64,000 nt of DNA from Stromatinia cepivora (GCA_014898415.1 RCTD01000028.1:248001-312000); one strand, 5' to 3'. Shown: positions 11,400 to 25,442, counted from the stretch's first letter. Program-made: numbers and translations. The notes: generated by a model not told the origin, from the sequence alone.

Positions 11400-12590
11400 A
11401 ATGATAATACATTTTCTTTTTTATAATTCTTCAAATGTTTTTTAATATATATTAAGTTTTATAAAACTTTCTATATATCTTTTGTTGATTAATAATCTTT
11501 CTATTATACTAGATATTGTATTCTTTATTCTCTCTTCCTATGAATTAGTATTTTTTCGACTTCATAGTTTATATATTCTTTAATTTCTTCAGAAGACAGG
11601 GGGTCGGTAATACCTTTATATTCAAATTATGATTCGAATAATGAAATATAAAAGATATTATATATTTTATATAATATTGAAAGTACTAATTTGTATATTT
11701 GTCCATTACTTTTGATATTGATGATAATAAAAGAACTTATAAAACAATCAAAGAATTTCTTTTTGGATTATAATTGTTTGATATTCTTAATATTGAATAT
11801 AACCTTATCATCGATATAGAATCATCGGAATAAATCTTTTTTATTATTCTTCGATCTTTTCTTTATTGAGTTATTCCAAATTTCTATTAGTTTTGCCCTT
11901 TCCTGATTTAACGATTCGATATATTTTCGTATAATAAGTACCCTCCCTTCAATATCGATATCCTTGTTGATATAATTAAATATAGATAGGTATTTATGTA
12001 TTGTTTTAAAGGGCATTTTATCAATTATATTATATTATATTATATTATATTATATTATATTATATTATATTATATTATATTATATTATATTATATTATAT
12101 TATATTATATTATATTATATTATATTATATTATATTATATTATATTATATTATATTATATTATATTATATTATATTATATTATATTATATTATAGATGAA
12201 TTCTGTTAAGAGTAATAACGATGCCTAATCGTTTTATCTCCAATTGGTATAACAAATAATATAATAAATCAGGTTCTGATTTTATTATTTTATTTAGCTA
12301 TCGATTTGTAAATAGAATATTATTAATAATTTGTAATATATTTTTAAATAGAAAAGCAAATTCCTTCAAAATTTGCTTATAAATTATAATCCTCGATCTA
12401 AAATTATTTCTTTCAGTATATCGAAATCTTTAAAAATATATCGAAATAAAACCTTTATTAATTTGAATAAAGTTATCGTTTTATTGACTAGAATATATCA
12501 AATAAATTTTATATATTTATCAACAATAACAAAGATAATATTGTATATATATTTATTTATCTTTGAAGAAAATAGATTTATATTAAAATC
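11400..12590 (-). pseudogene. Gy2 integrase and chromodomain-like C-terminus, RIP-broken
   Basis: Minus strand, reading from 12590: integrase core with KINKYIYNIIFVIVDKYIKF (the first catalytic Asp region, HIIVVVDRYTKF-like), a DRG(P)QF motif, and a YxQIDSQIK stretch matching YPQTDGQTER. It continues through the (TATAT)n array into SLNQERAKLIEIWNNSIKKR at about 11930. Then comes a chromodomain-like YEVEKILIHRER near 11530. Several stops interrupt it. It is catalytically dead. The family role is insertion of retroelement cDNA, often targeted by the chromodomain to heterochromatin. Confidence 0.72.
12024..12194. repeat. Expanded TATAT pentanucleotide microsatellite, about 34 units
   Basis: Uninterrupted TATAT units. 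The homologous position in Gy2 copy 2 (about 59263-59286) has only about five units flanked by the same sequence (tatagatgaattctRTTAAG), so this array expanded after the copies separated. It sits inside the integrase frame. Confidence 0.95.
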
Positions 12591-12872
12591 TGTGACGCAC
12601 AAGAGCCGTAGTAGAGCTGAATAAACAGGGTCAATTATATTCCTTAGAATCTATAATTGAAGAATTATGATTCGTAAGGAGCGATTAGATATATATATAT
12701 AAATATTCATTTATGGGTTGTGGGGCTGTATGTATACATTATTAAAATCATTATTTTATTATATTAAATTGTATGATTTGTAATATATATGTATGAACAA
12801 TCAACTCATAAATTAACATAGAAGATAAAGAATATCATGTGATTAGTTTCCTGTGGTTTATAATTCGTAATA
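12591..12872 (-). repeat. Gy1 3' LTR (partial copy a)
   Basis: 282 bp. It matches the LTRs at 15251-15532, 25443-25724 and 32358-32639 end to end; differences are transitions. Confidence 0.85.
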
Positions 12873-15250
12873 CTACCCTTCTCTTCGGAAAAACTCATTT
12901 TCGAACATTTTATTCCTCTATTCCATTATTATTTCATCGGAAATCAGGTTTTGTAAAAGTTTATAAATTCTAAATCAATTAGATTAATCATTTTGATTGA
13001 TTTAATATTGATTTATATTCTTTTTGATTTAGGGAATCTTTGAAAAAAAAAAAGTTTCAATAGAAAAGGGAAGGAGATTGAATTATGGTATAATAATGAT
13101 GAATGATTAATATAATCAATTCCGAAATCAATCAAGTTAATTGATCAAATTGATTAAATCAATTAAATTGAACGAAATCGATAGAGGTGATATTATATTT
13201 CGTTTTTATTATATTCAAGCTTTCTTTTTGCATGATTTTTGAAATAATTATAAACATAAGTTTTTTGAAATATATTGCTTTTGTATTATTTTAATAATAG
13301 CAACTCATCTATTATATAGAACTTGGACTATATATATATACAATCAAATTCCTTCGAATTTATATAGGTTTTCGATCCTTTCGCAATTATATATATATAT
13401 ATTATTATAAAATCATAATATCTAATCTATTAAATTGAAGAATATCTTTCTTTTCTTTAGTTTTATAGATGAATCGTTATCCATATAATTATAATTATCC
13501 TCTTCACTTTTATAAAGCTTTATCCAATCAATTAATCAATTAAAAGGATCAAACAATATTGGATTAGTCAGATGAAAATTGTATAAAAAATGTGGTGATA
13601 TTTTAAGATCGGAAGTAGAATACCAGATGAGATCGGTATTGTTATTAAACTACAAAACTCTGTATAATAGGGTTTTTCGTATTTTCTTTATTATTAAAAT
13701 CTTCTTCATTTCCTATTCCGAATTATTAATTATATTAATAAATAAAGGTGGTTCGAATATTTGATTAGAAAAAGGATCGTTATATACCTTATGTAATCAA
13801 TTTAAAAGAAAAACAGGATGAATTTTCATTGTAGTTGGGAATTCGAATTTGAAAGAATTCCTAGATCGATTAATAATCTTGAATCTTCCTTGAATCGGGA
13901 AGTCCAGCTTTTTGGATAATTTCTGGGTAGGATAATTCTTTATATTGAGTCATATATAATCTCCGATATCGAAATCGATTTTATGTTGGTAAGTATTCAT
14001 GGATTTCGATATTTTGGTTTGAATATATAATAGATCTTCTTTTGCTCGTACGAAAGCCAATTTATTGTGTTCTGTGTATATATAGGCATTATATATATTC
14101 ATATTGTTTATTGGCCCACCAACGTTTTCCTCTTATTCTTATATATATTTCGATATATGCTTGTATAGGGTTTTGTAGGGTATAAACCCTACTAAAAAAT
14201 CATATAGAAGAGTAAATTATATATAATCCATTATAAATAGCAATTCTGATTAATCGTTTTGATAGTAATTAACAAACAGTTTTAATTATTGCTGAAGGTA
14301 TTAATTATAAATTTCAATTTGATTATCAATTTGAAAATAGTGAGTAATGGATAGTTTGAGGTTGGTTCCTAGGATTTAATTGAATTCCTTCTAGAATTAT
14401 AATATGAATTGGGGGCCACGATCCGATATTATAATGTTAAAGGGACTATAATATTGATATATATGATAGAAATATAATTGTATTTGAGTTCGAGTATTGA
14501 TTGATTTGTAATAAAATATAAAGATAGTTTGCTTCGTTAATCGATTAATAATGATTAAAATATTGTTATATTTATATTTATCTTTATTAAAGTTGTAGTA
14601 ATTTATAATAATATATTATTATATTTGATTAGGAATTGGAAGTGGATATAATAAACTGGGGGTATAATTGTATAGAACGGAATTATATTTGTAGATATGA
14701 TAATTATATATTTATCTAGTTATAGTATTGTATATTTTGGGTTAATAGTATTGTTAAGATAATAAAAGGTAGGTTTTGCTTGTATCGGGATAAATAATAG
14801 AAACGGAATTATAGGCTTTACGAATTAAATAAATTTGAAGATTATCGGTGTTAAGTATTATTAAACGGTTATTGTAGAGTAAGAAGTTATTTTAGAGTGA
14901 TATATATTTATGATTTTGGGTAGCTTGTATTCTGAATACTAATAAATTATCTATAGTTTTATTTGCTTCGATAATATAATTAATTAGATCGAATCGAAGA
15001 GCGATTTCATTCAAATCAATACTGGTAATCGCTATTTCATCTAGGTGATGTTTTTGTAAAGCTTCTTTTATGATTTCGGTATCAATTTAATTATCTTTAA
15101 TAAACTATTGGAGGCGATTCTTCTTTTTGGTATGGTTTTAAAGGTTTAATTTATCAATCCGATAGGTTAAAGCATCAATGAAAGAATTATCTTTTCCAGG
15201 GCGATATATAATGATGAAGTTATAATTGGCTAAAACTTCTATTTAGTAAG
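12591..15250 (-). mobile_element. Gy1 partial copy a (minus): 3' LTR plus integrase region, truncated
   Basis: A 282-bp LTR (12591-12872, plus-strand reading TGTGACGCAC...CGTAATA) is followed by interior sequence matching the 3' end of Gy1 (25443-32639, reversed): PPT region, chromodomain and integrase, up to the RNase H boundary at 15250. There the LTR of the neighbouring copy begins. No own reverse transcriptase, gag or 5' LTR is found. It is inserted into Gy2 copy 1; the flank at 12586-12590 is AAATC, but the matching right TSD is lost. Confidence 0.78.
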
Positions 15251-15532
15251 TGTGACGCACAAGAGCCGTAGTAGAGCTGAATAAACAGGGTCAATTATGT
15301 TCTTTAGAATCTACAATTGAAGAATTATGGCTCGTAAGGAGCGACTAGATATATATATACAAATACTCATTCGTAAGCTATAAAGCTGTACGTATATATT
15401 ATTAGGGTTATTATTCTATTATATTAAATTGTATAAATCGTAATGCATATACACGGACGATCAGTTTATTAATTGATATAGAAGATAAAAGGTATCATAT
15501 AATTAATCTCCTGTAATTCACGATTCGTAATA
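15251..15532 (-). repeat. Gy1 3' LTR (partial copy b)
   Basis: 282 bp, plus-strand reading TGTGACGCACAAG...CGTAATA. It abuts the truncated end of partial copy a exactly. Confidence 0.85.
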
Positions 15533-18500
15533 CTATTTTTTTCTTTGGAAAAGCTTGCCCTCGAGCGTTTTATTCTTCTATTCCATTATTATTTCATCGG
15601 AAACCAGGTTTTGTAAAGATTTATAAGTTCTAAATCAATTAGATTGGTCATTTTAATTGATTTGATTAATTTACTAGAAATTGATCAAATTGACCAAATT
15701 AATCGATTAAATTGATCAAAATAATAAATAAATTGATCAAATCGATTAAATCGTTTATTAATTGATTAAATTAATATTGATTTGTATTCTTCTTAATTTG
15801 AGGAACTTTTGAAAGGAAAAAGTTTCAATAGAAAAAAAAAAGGAGGTTGAATTATAGTATAATGATAATGAATGATTAATATAGTTAATTCCGAAATCGA
15901 TCAAGTTAATCGATCAAATTAACCAAATCAATCAAATTAAACGAAATCGATAGAGGTAATATCACATTTCGTTCTTATTATATTCAAGTTTCTCTTTATA
16001 TGATTTTTGAAATGATTATAGGTATAAGTTTTTTGAAATATATTGCTTTCGTATTGTTTTGGTGGTAACAGTTCGTTTATTATATAGAACTCAGGCTATA
16101 TGCGTATATAATCAAATTCCTTCGAATTTGTATGGGTTTTCGATCCTTTCATAATTGTAATCGTATATACTATTATAAAATCATAATATTTAATCTGCTG
16201 AATTGAAGAATACTTTTCTTTCTCTTGATTTTATGGATGAATTGTTATCTATATAATTATAATTATCTTTTCTGTTCTTATAAAACTTTATTTAATCAAT
16301 TAATCGATTAGGAGGATTAGACAATATTGGATTGATCAAATGAAAATCGTGTAGGAAATATAATAATGTTTTAAAATCGGAAATAGAATATTAGATAAAG
16401 TCGGTATCATTATTAAGTTACGAGATTCTATATAATAGGGTTTTTTATACTTTCTTTATTATTAGAACTTTCTTTATTTTTCATTCCGAATCATTAGTTA
16501 TATTAATAGATAGAGGTGGTTCGAGTATCTGATTAGGAAAAGGATTGTTATATATTTTGTATAATCGATCTAAAGGGAAAATAGGATGAATTTTCATTAT
16601 AATCAGGAATTCGAATTTGAAAAAGCTTTTAGATCAATTAATGATCTTAAATCTTCTTTGAATTAGGAAATCCAATTTCTTAGATGATCTTTAGGAAGAA
16701 TAATTCTTTATATTAAGTTATATATAATCTCTGATATCGAAATCGATCTTATATCGATGAGTATTCGTAGATTTCGATATCTTGGTTTGGGTATGTAATA
16801 GACCTTCTTTTGTTCGCATGAGAATTAATCTATTGTATTCTATATATATACGGGTATTATATATATTCATATCGTTTGTTGGCTTATTAGTGTTTTCCTT
16901 CCATTCCTATGTATATTTCGGTATATGCCTGTATAGGATTTCGTAAAGTGTGAACCTTTCTAAAGAGTTGTATGGAAGAATAAATTGCGCGTAATCTATT
17001 ATAAATAGGAATTCTAACTAATCATCTTGATAGTAATTAACAAACAGTCTTAATTATTGCTAAAGGTATTGATTATAGATCTCAATTTGATTATCGATTT
17101 GAGAATGATAAACAATAGATAATTTGAAATTGATTCCTAGGATTTGGCTGAATTCCTTCTAGAACTATAATATAAATTGAGGGTTGTGATTTGATATTAT
17201 AATATCAAAGAGATTATAATATCGATATATATAATAAAGATATAATTGTATTTGAATTCGAATATCGATTAATTTGTAACAAGGTATAGAGATAGCTTAC
17301 TTTATCAATTGATTAATAATAATTAAAATGTTGTTATATCCATATTTATCTTTATTAAAATTATAATAATCTATAATAATATATTGTTATACTCGATTAA
17401 AAATCGGAAATGGATGTAATAAATCAAGGGTACAATTATATAAAATAGAATTGTATTTGTAGATATAACAATTATATATATATCTGGTTATAGTATTATA
17501 TATTCTGAATCAATAATATTGTTAAGATAATAAGAAATAGATTTTGCTTATATCAGGATAAACAATGAAAACAGAATTATAAGTTTTACAAATCAAATAA
17601 ATTCGAAGGTTATCGATATCAAGTATTATCAGATAATCATTGTAAAACAAAAAATCATTTTAGAGTAATATATACTTGTAACCTTGGGTAGCTTATATTC
17701 TGAATATTAATAAGCTATCTATAGTTTTATTTACTTCGATAATATAATTGATTAGATCGAATCAAAAAGCGATTTCATTCAAATCGATATTAATAATCAT
17801 TATTTTATTTGAATAATACTTTCGTAAAACTTCTTTTATAATTTCAATATTAATTTAATTATCTTTAATAAATTATTAAAAACGATTCTTTTTTTTAATA
17901 TAATTCTAAAAATCCAATTCATCGATCCAACAAATTAAAGTGTTAGCGAAAGAATTATCTTTTCCAAAGTAATATATAATGATGAAGTTATAATCGATTA
18001 GAACTTCTACCCAACAAGTTTATTAGGCATTGAGAGTTTTAATAATTATAAAATATTCGAAAATCTTATAGTTGGTATAAACCTTGATTTTATATAATAA
18101 ACCAGCAAGTTCTATTCTCCAATAATTGAAAGATCGAATGATTGATAGTATTTCCTTGTTATGAACTTTGTAGTTCAATTTAACAGCAACTATGGTTTTG
18201 GAGAAATAAGCTATAAAGAATCAATCCTTGTTATACTATTATGATAATATACTAGCAATTATTCTATCGGATATATCTATTTCGAGTATACAAGGGAATT
18301 GATGATTATAGTATTACAGAAATGGAATGGAAATAAGCTTTTTCTTTAAGATATTGAATATATTTTAGTATACTTCGTTGAATACAAACTTAACGTTTAC
18401 TTTAATGAATTTATTAAAAGGTTTCGTTATTATATTATAGTCCTTAATGAATTATCGATAAAAATTACAAAAATTAAGGAATGATTGGATCCCTTTCATC

Positions 18501-20266
18501 ATTATCGAAAAGATTCAATTCTCAATTATCTTAATCTTTTTAGGATTTATCTTTATTCTTTTAGTAAAAATGATAAAATCTAAATATTTGATATATATAA
18601 TATTGAATTCGTATTTTTTGAAATCTGTTTGTAAATCAATAGTTTCTAATTATTCGAAAATTAATTTAATATAAGTTTGATACTTTTTTTCGTTTTCGGA
18701 ATAAATTAGAATATTATCGAGATATATTATACAAAAGATGTTTAAATAATCGAATAAAATATTATTTATATAATATTGATAAATTGCGGGATTATTCGTT
18801 AATCCAAATAGTACAACTTTGTATTTGTATAATCCATATCGGGTTCGAAAAGTAGTATATTTTTTTGAAGTAGAATCCATTTTTATACAATAGAAAACTT
18901 AACGAATATCGAATTGGGTAAAAATCTTAATATCGGAAAACCGAAAAAGCATTTCATCGATCAAAGGGAAAGGATATCGATCCTTATATATCAAAGAATT
19001 CAATAATCTAAAATCTATATAGAATTTCAAACTATTATTAAGTTTCTTGATAAATAGAATGAATATAATATAAAAGATTTAATTAAATTTAATAAAACCT
19101 TTATTAAAATTATCCATAATATATTTTTTAATAATTTTTAATTGTTCTAAGGATATTTTGTAAAATAAATTATAATATAAAATTTGTTCTTCTTTATTTT
19201 CCAATATGATTTTATAATTATAAAATCAATTAGGAAACAAAATATTTGATTCATATTTGGAAAAGACTCGATAATATTGTCGATATTTAAATAGTATTTC
19301 AGGTTTTGAATTGATTTCAATCAGTATTCGATTAAGTTTTTTTCGAACTTTTGTATTCTTGAATTTGGTTAGGGCAATTAGTATTTTCTCTTTTGTATAT
19401 TATTCGTTTTATTGGGAATTTATTATATCATCGAATTCTTTCAGAATAATAATAAAGAATTCAATTTGTTCGTTTCTTTTGTATTCTAATTAGAACTTAT
19501 CGGATTTGAATATATATAAATCGAGAATTTCAAGCGATATATAAAAAAGGCATTTATAGATTTGCAATAATGATATAATTGATTGAGAAAAAAATGGATT
19601 GAATTTGAAAGGAATCGGGACTTCTTCCTTTTCAACAAAAATCTATATTGTATTTATATTTGAAGGTTTTTGTTATATATCATCAATTGCGATTAATCTG
19701 CTCAATTATGAATCTCTTCGATTCCAATATTCTTCGAACTGATTATCTTATCGATCAGCATTTTATTGAGTTAATCGATCGATTTTTCGTTTACAAAAGA
19801 ATGATTGGGTAACAAGGAGATTATTCGAATAAGAGATGATATAGAGTCTCTCTTTAAGCTATTCGAAATATCGATTAAAGTAATCGAATTTCGTTCGAAT
19901 CTCTGATAATCAAAGTCTATTTAAAATAACATTATAACTCTTTAATTCAATAATAAGAAAAGGGATAAAAGATTGTTCACAATTATTGACTGTTAAATTA
20001 AAGAATATGAAATAGATAATAGTATAGCTTTATATATTATTATATTCTTTAATTTTAATTGAAATTTTAAGTAATATAATTCTTAATTTAAATATAGGAA
20101 ATAAACAAGTAAAAAGTATAATATTAATAAAAACGAATCCATTTGTTTCAAAGTCAATAAATACTCTTAATTGATAAATATAATCATTTTTCAAAAGATT
20201 GTAAAAAAGGATAAATGCTTTTCCTTTTATAAATTTGATTAGATCAAGAAATCTTATATCCTATAT
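15533..20266 (-). pseudogene. Gy1 pol remnant: protease/RT/RNase H/integrase
   Basis: Best open piece at 18880-18650: TTFRTRYGLYKYKVVLFGLTNN...IIYLDNILIYSENEK, the gypsy RT palm with the YxDD box reading YLDN (second Asp to Asn, a G-to-A change). RNase H lies near 18000-18400 and integrase at 15900-17990, all with many stops. It is collinear with Gy1 28700-32350. Dead element. Confidence 0.8.
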
Positions 20267-20432
20267 TGTTGGAAATGAGGCCATCATAGGATTAGAATTG
20301 AGGTCACGTGATCACAATGGTGCACAGACCATATTTGGGGATAACCTCAAATCTACTCCTATTAGAATTATATATCCTTAGTTCAATCTATATAATCAAT
20401 AATACTACTACTTCCTGTATCAAAAGTTAACA
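20267..20432 (+). repeat. Co1 5' LTR
   Basis: 166 bp, TGTTGG...TTAACA, little affected by RIP, with a GGTCACGTGATCAC palindromic box (CACGTG at 20305-20310). Confidence 0.9.
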
Positions 20433-20447
20433 GATTATGAGATCCGG
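20433..20447 (+). promoter_or_regulatory. Co1 primer-binding site, complementary to a tRNA-Met anticodon arm
   Basis: Directly after the LTR comes GATTATGAGATCCGG. The GATTATGAGA core is complementary to the anticodon loop and stem (TCTCATAATC) of elongator tRNA-Met. This is the half-tRNA priming used by copia-type elements. The match beyond ten bases is imperfect. Confidence 0.6.
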
Positions 20448-21199
20448 TTGTATAGTAGTGATTAGAAAGCAAAGCAAATCGAGAAAGGATTAGTATAACT
20501 AGTAGAGATAAAATAGAATGAAAATTAAAGTTTTCATATAGTGTTACCGAAGTAGAGTTGAAATACGGTAATACAGTTTATAATTTACAATATTATAGGC
20601 CAGAGCGGAGAGCAATCTGTATAATGTTGATACAGAATTATAATAGAAGCGAAAAGCAAATTCGTATAATTATAAGAAAATATATTACAATACGATTTTA
20701 CGAATTTTCTTATTGTTTTATTTTTATATTTCTTTATTATCCTGAACTTATTTGTTATATATTTTTTAAGATCGTTTTAAAAACTTGAAGATTATCTTTG
20801 ATATTTATCAAACAATAAGAAACCTTTATAATATCAGAATCAAACAATCCTTCAAGATTCGATCAAAACAATTATAAGTGATAGTTTAGACAAACAAAGA
20901 TATAATTGAAAGAGAAAGGATGGTTTTATATAATTAATCAAATATTAAACAAATATATATAGATTACAGAATCCAATATAGTATCTATTTATAAGATCAA
21001 TGGTCATATATATTATAATATCGAATTGAAATCGGAATACTTAAAGGATGAAGCGAATGTGTTATCATATATTTATATAATATTTAATAATAACGATGAA
21101 GCCTTTATCGATGAATATTCAATAATATATATATTCTAGAGATACCTTAAATCGAAATATATTAGAGTTAATATAGTTATAATTAATATATATATAATA

Positions 21200-24100
21200 A
21201 TGATCCAGAACTTCAAATTTCAATCCGATACTTATTCTGACATAATTATTATTAAAGTTTGGAATAAACTGAAAGAGTATAAAAGGAAATTAGGGGTTAT
21301 AAATAAAAATTATCGATCAGTATATCAAGATATTGCTTTGTTTTTGATTTTAATATACAATCTTTCAATCGATTATCAAAGAGTAATGGATATATTGGAT
21401 ATTCAAATTAATTTTAGTATCGATGATAAGATCAAGTATTTATAGATTAAGGAATTTTATTTTAAAGATAGATCAGAGCGAATATAAGTTACAAAAGAAT
21501 TTAGATACGTTTTTCGATATCAAAAATCAGATTTCGAGATCCCAAATAATGTTTACGATCTGTATCAAAAAGAAAATCATTATATACGAGACTGCCCGTA
21601 TTTAATGCGAATCAATAAACTTCTTCATAATTATTTTTGTTATCAAAAAAGAAGAGGATTATCGAATTCGAAAAAGGTCTATTTCAATAAGAAAGATTAA
21701 GTATACTCTATTAATAATATCTTTGAATCAAACTCTGATGTTAAGAATATAATAAAGGAAAATTGTAATTTGATAAAGGAAATTATTAATAAAACTTCCT
21801 TTAATAAATGATATATTGATATAGATATTTCTTTATATATATCTAATTAATCTTTATTATTCAGATCAATAGATTTTATTATCAAATGAAGAATAAAGAT
21901 TGATGGGGGAGTGATATATTATTGTTATTAGAGTTTAATGGATATAGTATACGAAAATAGTTCTAAGATACTACTTTCAAATGTATTATATATATTAGGG
22001 CTGAAAGTAAACTTACTATTAGGAAAAAGGATTTGCGAAATAGAATTGTAAGAGGAATTCAATTCTCATTATATATATTTCAAAAAGAATAATAAGAAAA
22101 TCATCTGTATTAAAATATAAGAATGAATATATATGGTTTTATATATAACTAAAGGATACGAGGATACAGTTTTTTGTTCAAATGTATATTAAAATGATCA
22201 GGAAAAAGGCTTTTCTTTAAAGATAATTAATAGTATTAAAGGTATCGATAACGAATTAATATTCAAGAAGAAAAAGAGATACCTATTATAATATCGAAAA
22301 TTTAATCATTTAGATTTAGACAAGATCAAGAATCTATACAAGGTATTCAATATAATCAAATCAATAAAGATCCCAATTGAATTAGATATTTGCGAAATAT
22401 GTATACTCATCAAAATAATTAATCGTATTCCGAAGCAATTGAATCAGTACAAATCAAAGAGATTCGAATTTATATATTTCGATGTTATAGGATCATTTCC
22501 AAAATCGATTTGAGGGAATCGTTATTTTATATTGATTATCGATAATTGTATAAGAATAAATTGGATCATATTATTTAAACAAAAAGACGATGTAATTCAA
22601 ATATTGAAAACTTGAAAAAAGGAGATGGAATTGATTATTAAAGAAAAGATATCACGGGATAGTATGATTACAGAGCACTTTCAGGGATCGGGGAATAGGT
22701 GGTATACGTGATTGGTAGAGTAAAAGAATTGAATGACTTGCCCTTGATTATATGAATCAAGAGCTGTATATATAGAACAAATGAATGGTTATCTAGCCGA
22801 TATGCACCTTAATTAGGCTAGATCTTTGTTTATTAGGATATCAGGATCACCTTATCAATTGGTAGATTGGTAAGGGCTAGTAGATCCTTCATTCCGATTG
22901 GAAAGCATACGCTTTGATCCTTCATAAGATACAGGGGATCACAGGGCTTTCCGTGACAAAAGATTATTGTAATCAGGATTAATAATGTATCGGAACTTTT
23001 ATAAATTATTTGTGAATGGTTATTAGATATATGATTCAAAGTTATAATAATTTTTTTTTCATATCAAAATAAATCTATAGAATGGAATATAAGGATTGTA
23101 GAAGTAGATATAAAAGTAATAAAAGTAATACTAAAAGAAGCTTAATTATTATTAAAGTTTTGGGATGAAGTTATAGAGTATGATATTTATATTAGGAATT
23201 GTATTAATATTGATTTTGATATAAACGGAATAGATCGATTCTTTATAGAAGCTTTTATAGATATAATATCAGATATAAAGATGTATAAAGTTTGGGGGAG
23301 CAAATATTATGTTTATATCAATCCCAAGATTATTCTGAAAGGGTAAAGATATGATAAGTTATGGAATATTTCGAGAGTTGATATATTTTTAGAATATTCA
23401 AAAATTACAAATAAATATATCAAAGCGTATTCTCCAAAATTAGATTATATATTTCGATCAAATAGAGTAATTATAAATGAATTTCATTGAGAAGGAGATT
23501 TGGATCTTAAATTAAGAAATTGTGAATCAGGTTTATAAGGAATAAAGAATGTAGAGTTAGATTGAAGATCTTGTAATAGATCGGTAATAAACAAAGTATC
23601 TTTTCTATTTTCAATATTAAATGCGATATCTGTATTATCTTTATTCTAAATGTTCTTTTTAATAAATATTATATTGAGTTTAATGATTGTATTAAATACT
23701 TTAATTGTTAAATTGAAATCAGATAAATTAGATATATCAATATTAATATATAATGAAGATGAAGATGATAATATCTAAAAGACAAATCAAGAATCTTTTT
23801 TCAAGGATACTTCAAATATCGAATCCATTATTCCAAAAGTTCCAGTCCAAGAGTCAATTTCTGTAGATTCTGAATCTATATCGGAAGCAAAATTTAAGAT
23901 TATTTTAAATTTTGTTGATAAGCCTATTTCAATAGAATCAGAAAGCGAAGTAAATCTATAATTATCTAAAATCGAATAAAAGGATATAATAAATCTTAAA
24001 AACAAATCTTCAAAGTATTTAATACGAAAACAGAAAAGAGATATAGAACAAGATTCTGAAGGAAAATAGGAAAGCAAGATTATAAGGGCGTTAATTACGA

Positions 24101-25437
24101 TATTTATATAGACCAAAATTCAAGAAAGTATAGAATATATTATAATTATAATTCTAACTATTTATAAGATAGACCCTTATATTAAAGACAAGATTGTTTC
24201 AGATTTCATAATTTCGTTGATAGATACAAATAATATAGAAAATAGAATATATCTGATTAAAGAAGTTTTGGGAATTAAAATACTAAGAATTTATAAAGAA
24301 ACAATATCAGATCGAAAATACTCTGAAAAATGAAAGGAAACTATCCAAAAGGAAATTATATTTTTAATTCAAAATAATACTTAAAAAGAATATATATTCT
24401 TTAAAAGAAATAATTTGGTTTTAATGAAATAGATATTTATAATTAAAATTAAGGATAACAAAATAAAACAATTCAAAGTAAGATTAATGATTCGAGGGTT
24501 TAATCAGATATTAGAAAAAGATTATAACGAAATATTTATATTAATAATAAAGTTAGATATATTCAGATTATTCCTAATTATTATTATAAAGGAAAATTTG
24601 GAATATTTATATTTCGATATCAAAAATGTCTTTATTGAATTGTATTTGAAGAAAGAGATCTATTTCGAATTATTTCAAAATATCAAAGTCGAAAAGGGAT
24701 ATATATTACAAATTCTACAAAGTTTATATGATTTGAAGCAAATTGGAAGGGATTGGAATTTATTATTGAAGAAAGAGCTTTTAGGTATAAACTTTGTATA
24801 AAGTTTGACAGATCTATATTTGTATATATTCAAAGATTATAATATAATATTACTAATATATATTGATGATATTGTTATTGTATTGTATATATCATTACAA
24901 ATCATTTAATTCGATAAAAAACTATTAGTCTGTTTTAATATCAAGAATCTAGGGGAGATTAATAAGATTCTAAATGTTAGAATTATTTATGATAGAAAAG
25001 TATATATATTAATTATGGATCAAAAAGAATATCTCGATATTATACTAATCAAATACAGTATTATATATAAATAATACCAAACTAAGAAATTACTAATAAT
25101 GGATTATATCTATTTCCGGCTAACAATCAATAATAATGAACTAATAGATATAAACGAATGTCAATAACGAATAAGAAGTATAATTCATTCAATAGTATAT
25201 ATTCGATCAGATATAGCGTTTTTAATTAGAAGACTTTCATAATTTATGACAAAACTAACAAAACATCATATTATAACTTTGAAGAATCTGATGCGATATT
25301 TATGATCAATAATCAAATAGAAGCTATAATTCAGGCCAAAAAGAGTACAATCTGATATCTACAAAAAATATAATATATCTGACAATACAATAAAGGTATA
25401 TATAGATACAGATTAAACTAATAACAAATATAATCAA
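21200..25437 (+). pseudogene. Co1 gag-pol remnant (gag to RNase H), interrupted
   Basis: Starts at the ATG at 21200 (gag piece MIQNFKFQSDTYSDIIIIKVW, 81 codons open). A zinc knuckle lies near 21555-21605 (YQKENHYIRDCPYLM, with one Cys to Tyr). The integrase has CEICILIK and YFDVIGSFPKS near 22390-22510, is split by the solo LTR at 22650, and resumes with LLLKFWDEVIEYDIY at about 23150. The RT holds MIRGFNQ, IKLDIFRL, YFDIKNVFIELYLKKEIYFEL and LYDLKQIGRDWN at 24487-24800, with YIDDIVIV near 24860. RNase H begins at 25400 and is cut by Gy1 at 25437; it resumes at 32645. Many stops. Confidence 0.83.
22650..22958 (-). mobile_element. Solo LTR of the Co2 family, inserted in Co1 integrase
   Basis: 309 bp, minus orientation, plus-strand reading TATCACGGGATAG...CTTTCCGTGACA. 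It is flanked by perfect 5-bp TSDs AAAGA (22645-22649 and 22959-22963). It matches the Co2 LTRs at 37671-37979 and 45623-45931. Its composition is noticeably less AT-rich than its host. Confidence 0.93.
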
Positions 25438-25442
25438 AAAAG

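Larger units (their letters stand above)
9216..12590 (-). mobile_element. Gy2 copy 1: 3' portion of a Ty3/gypsy element, pol on the minus strand
   Basis: The left terminus TGTCAGAGTCACAAATGG recurs at 48373 (Gy2 copy 2). The segment then runs collinearly with 48373-52415 plus 58820-59609 plus 61907-61990. In order from the right it contains integrase core and chromodomain on the minus strand, a frame antisense to pol, and the LTR-like terminus. It is cut at 12590 by the 3' LTR of a Gy1 copy. Relative to copy 2 it lacks the Tc1-like transposon, the 292-bp GC-rich insertion, Gy3 and Lard1, so it supplies the empty sites for all four. Confidence 0.8.
15251..20266 (-). mobile_element. Gy1 partial copy b (minus), cut by copia Co1
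   Basis: The 3' LTR is at 15251-15532 and the interior at 15533-20266 follows Gy1 backwards through chromodomain, integrase, RNase H, reverse transcriptase and the protease region. It stops at TATCCTATAT where the Co1 LTR begins at 20267. The corresponding point of the complete Gy1 copy is about 27625. The expected continuation (gag, leader and 5' LTR) is not found to the right of Co1. Confidence 0.8.

Noticed and set aside
11996..12199. Plus-strand IILYY repeat frame
   Set aside because: Translation of the TATAT microsatellite.
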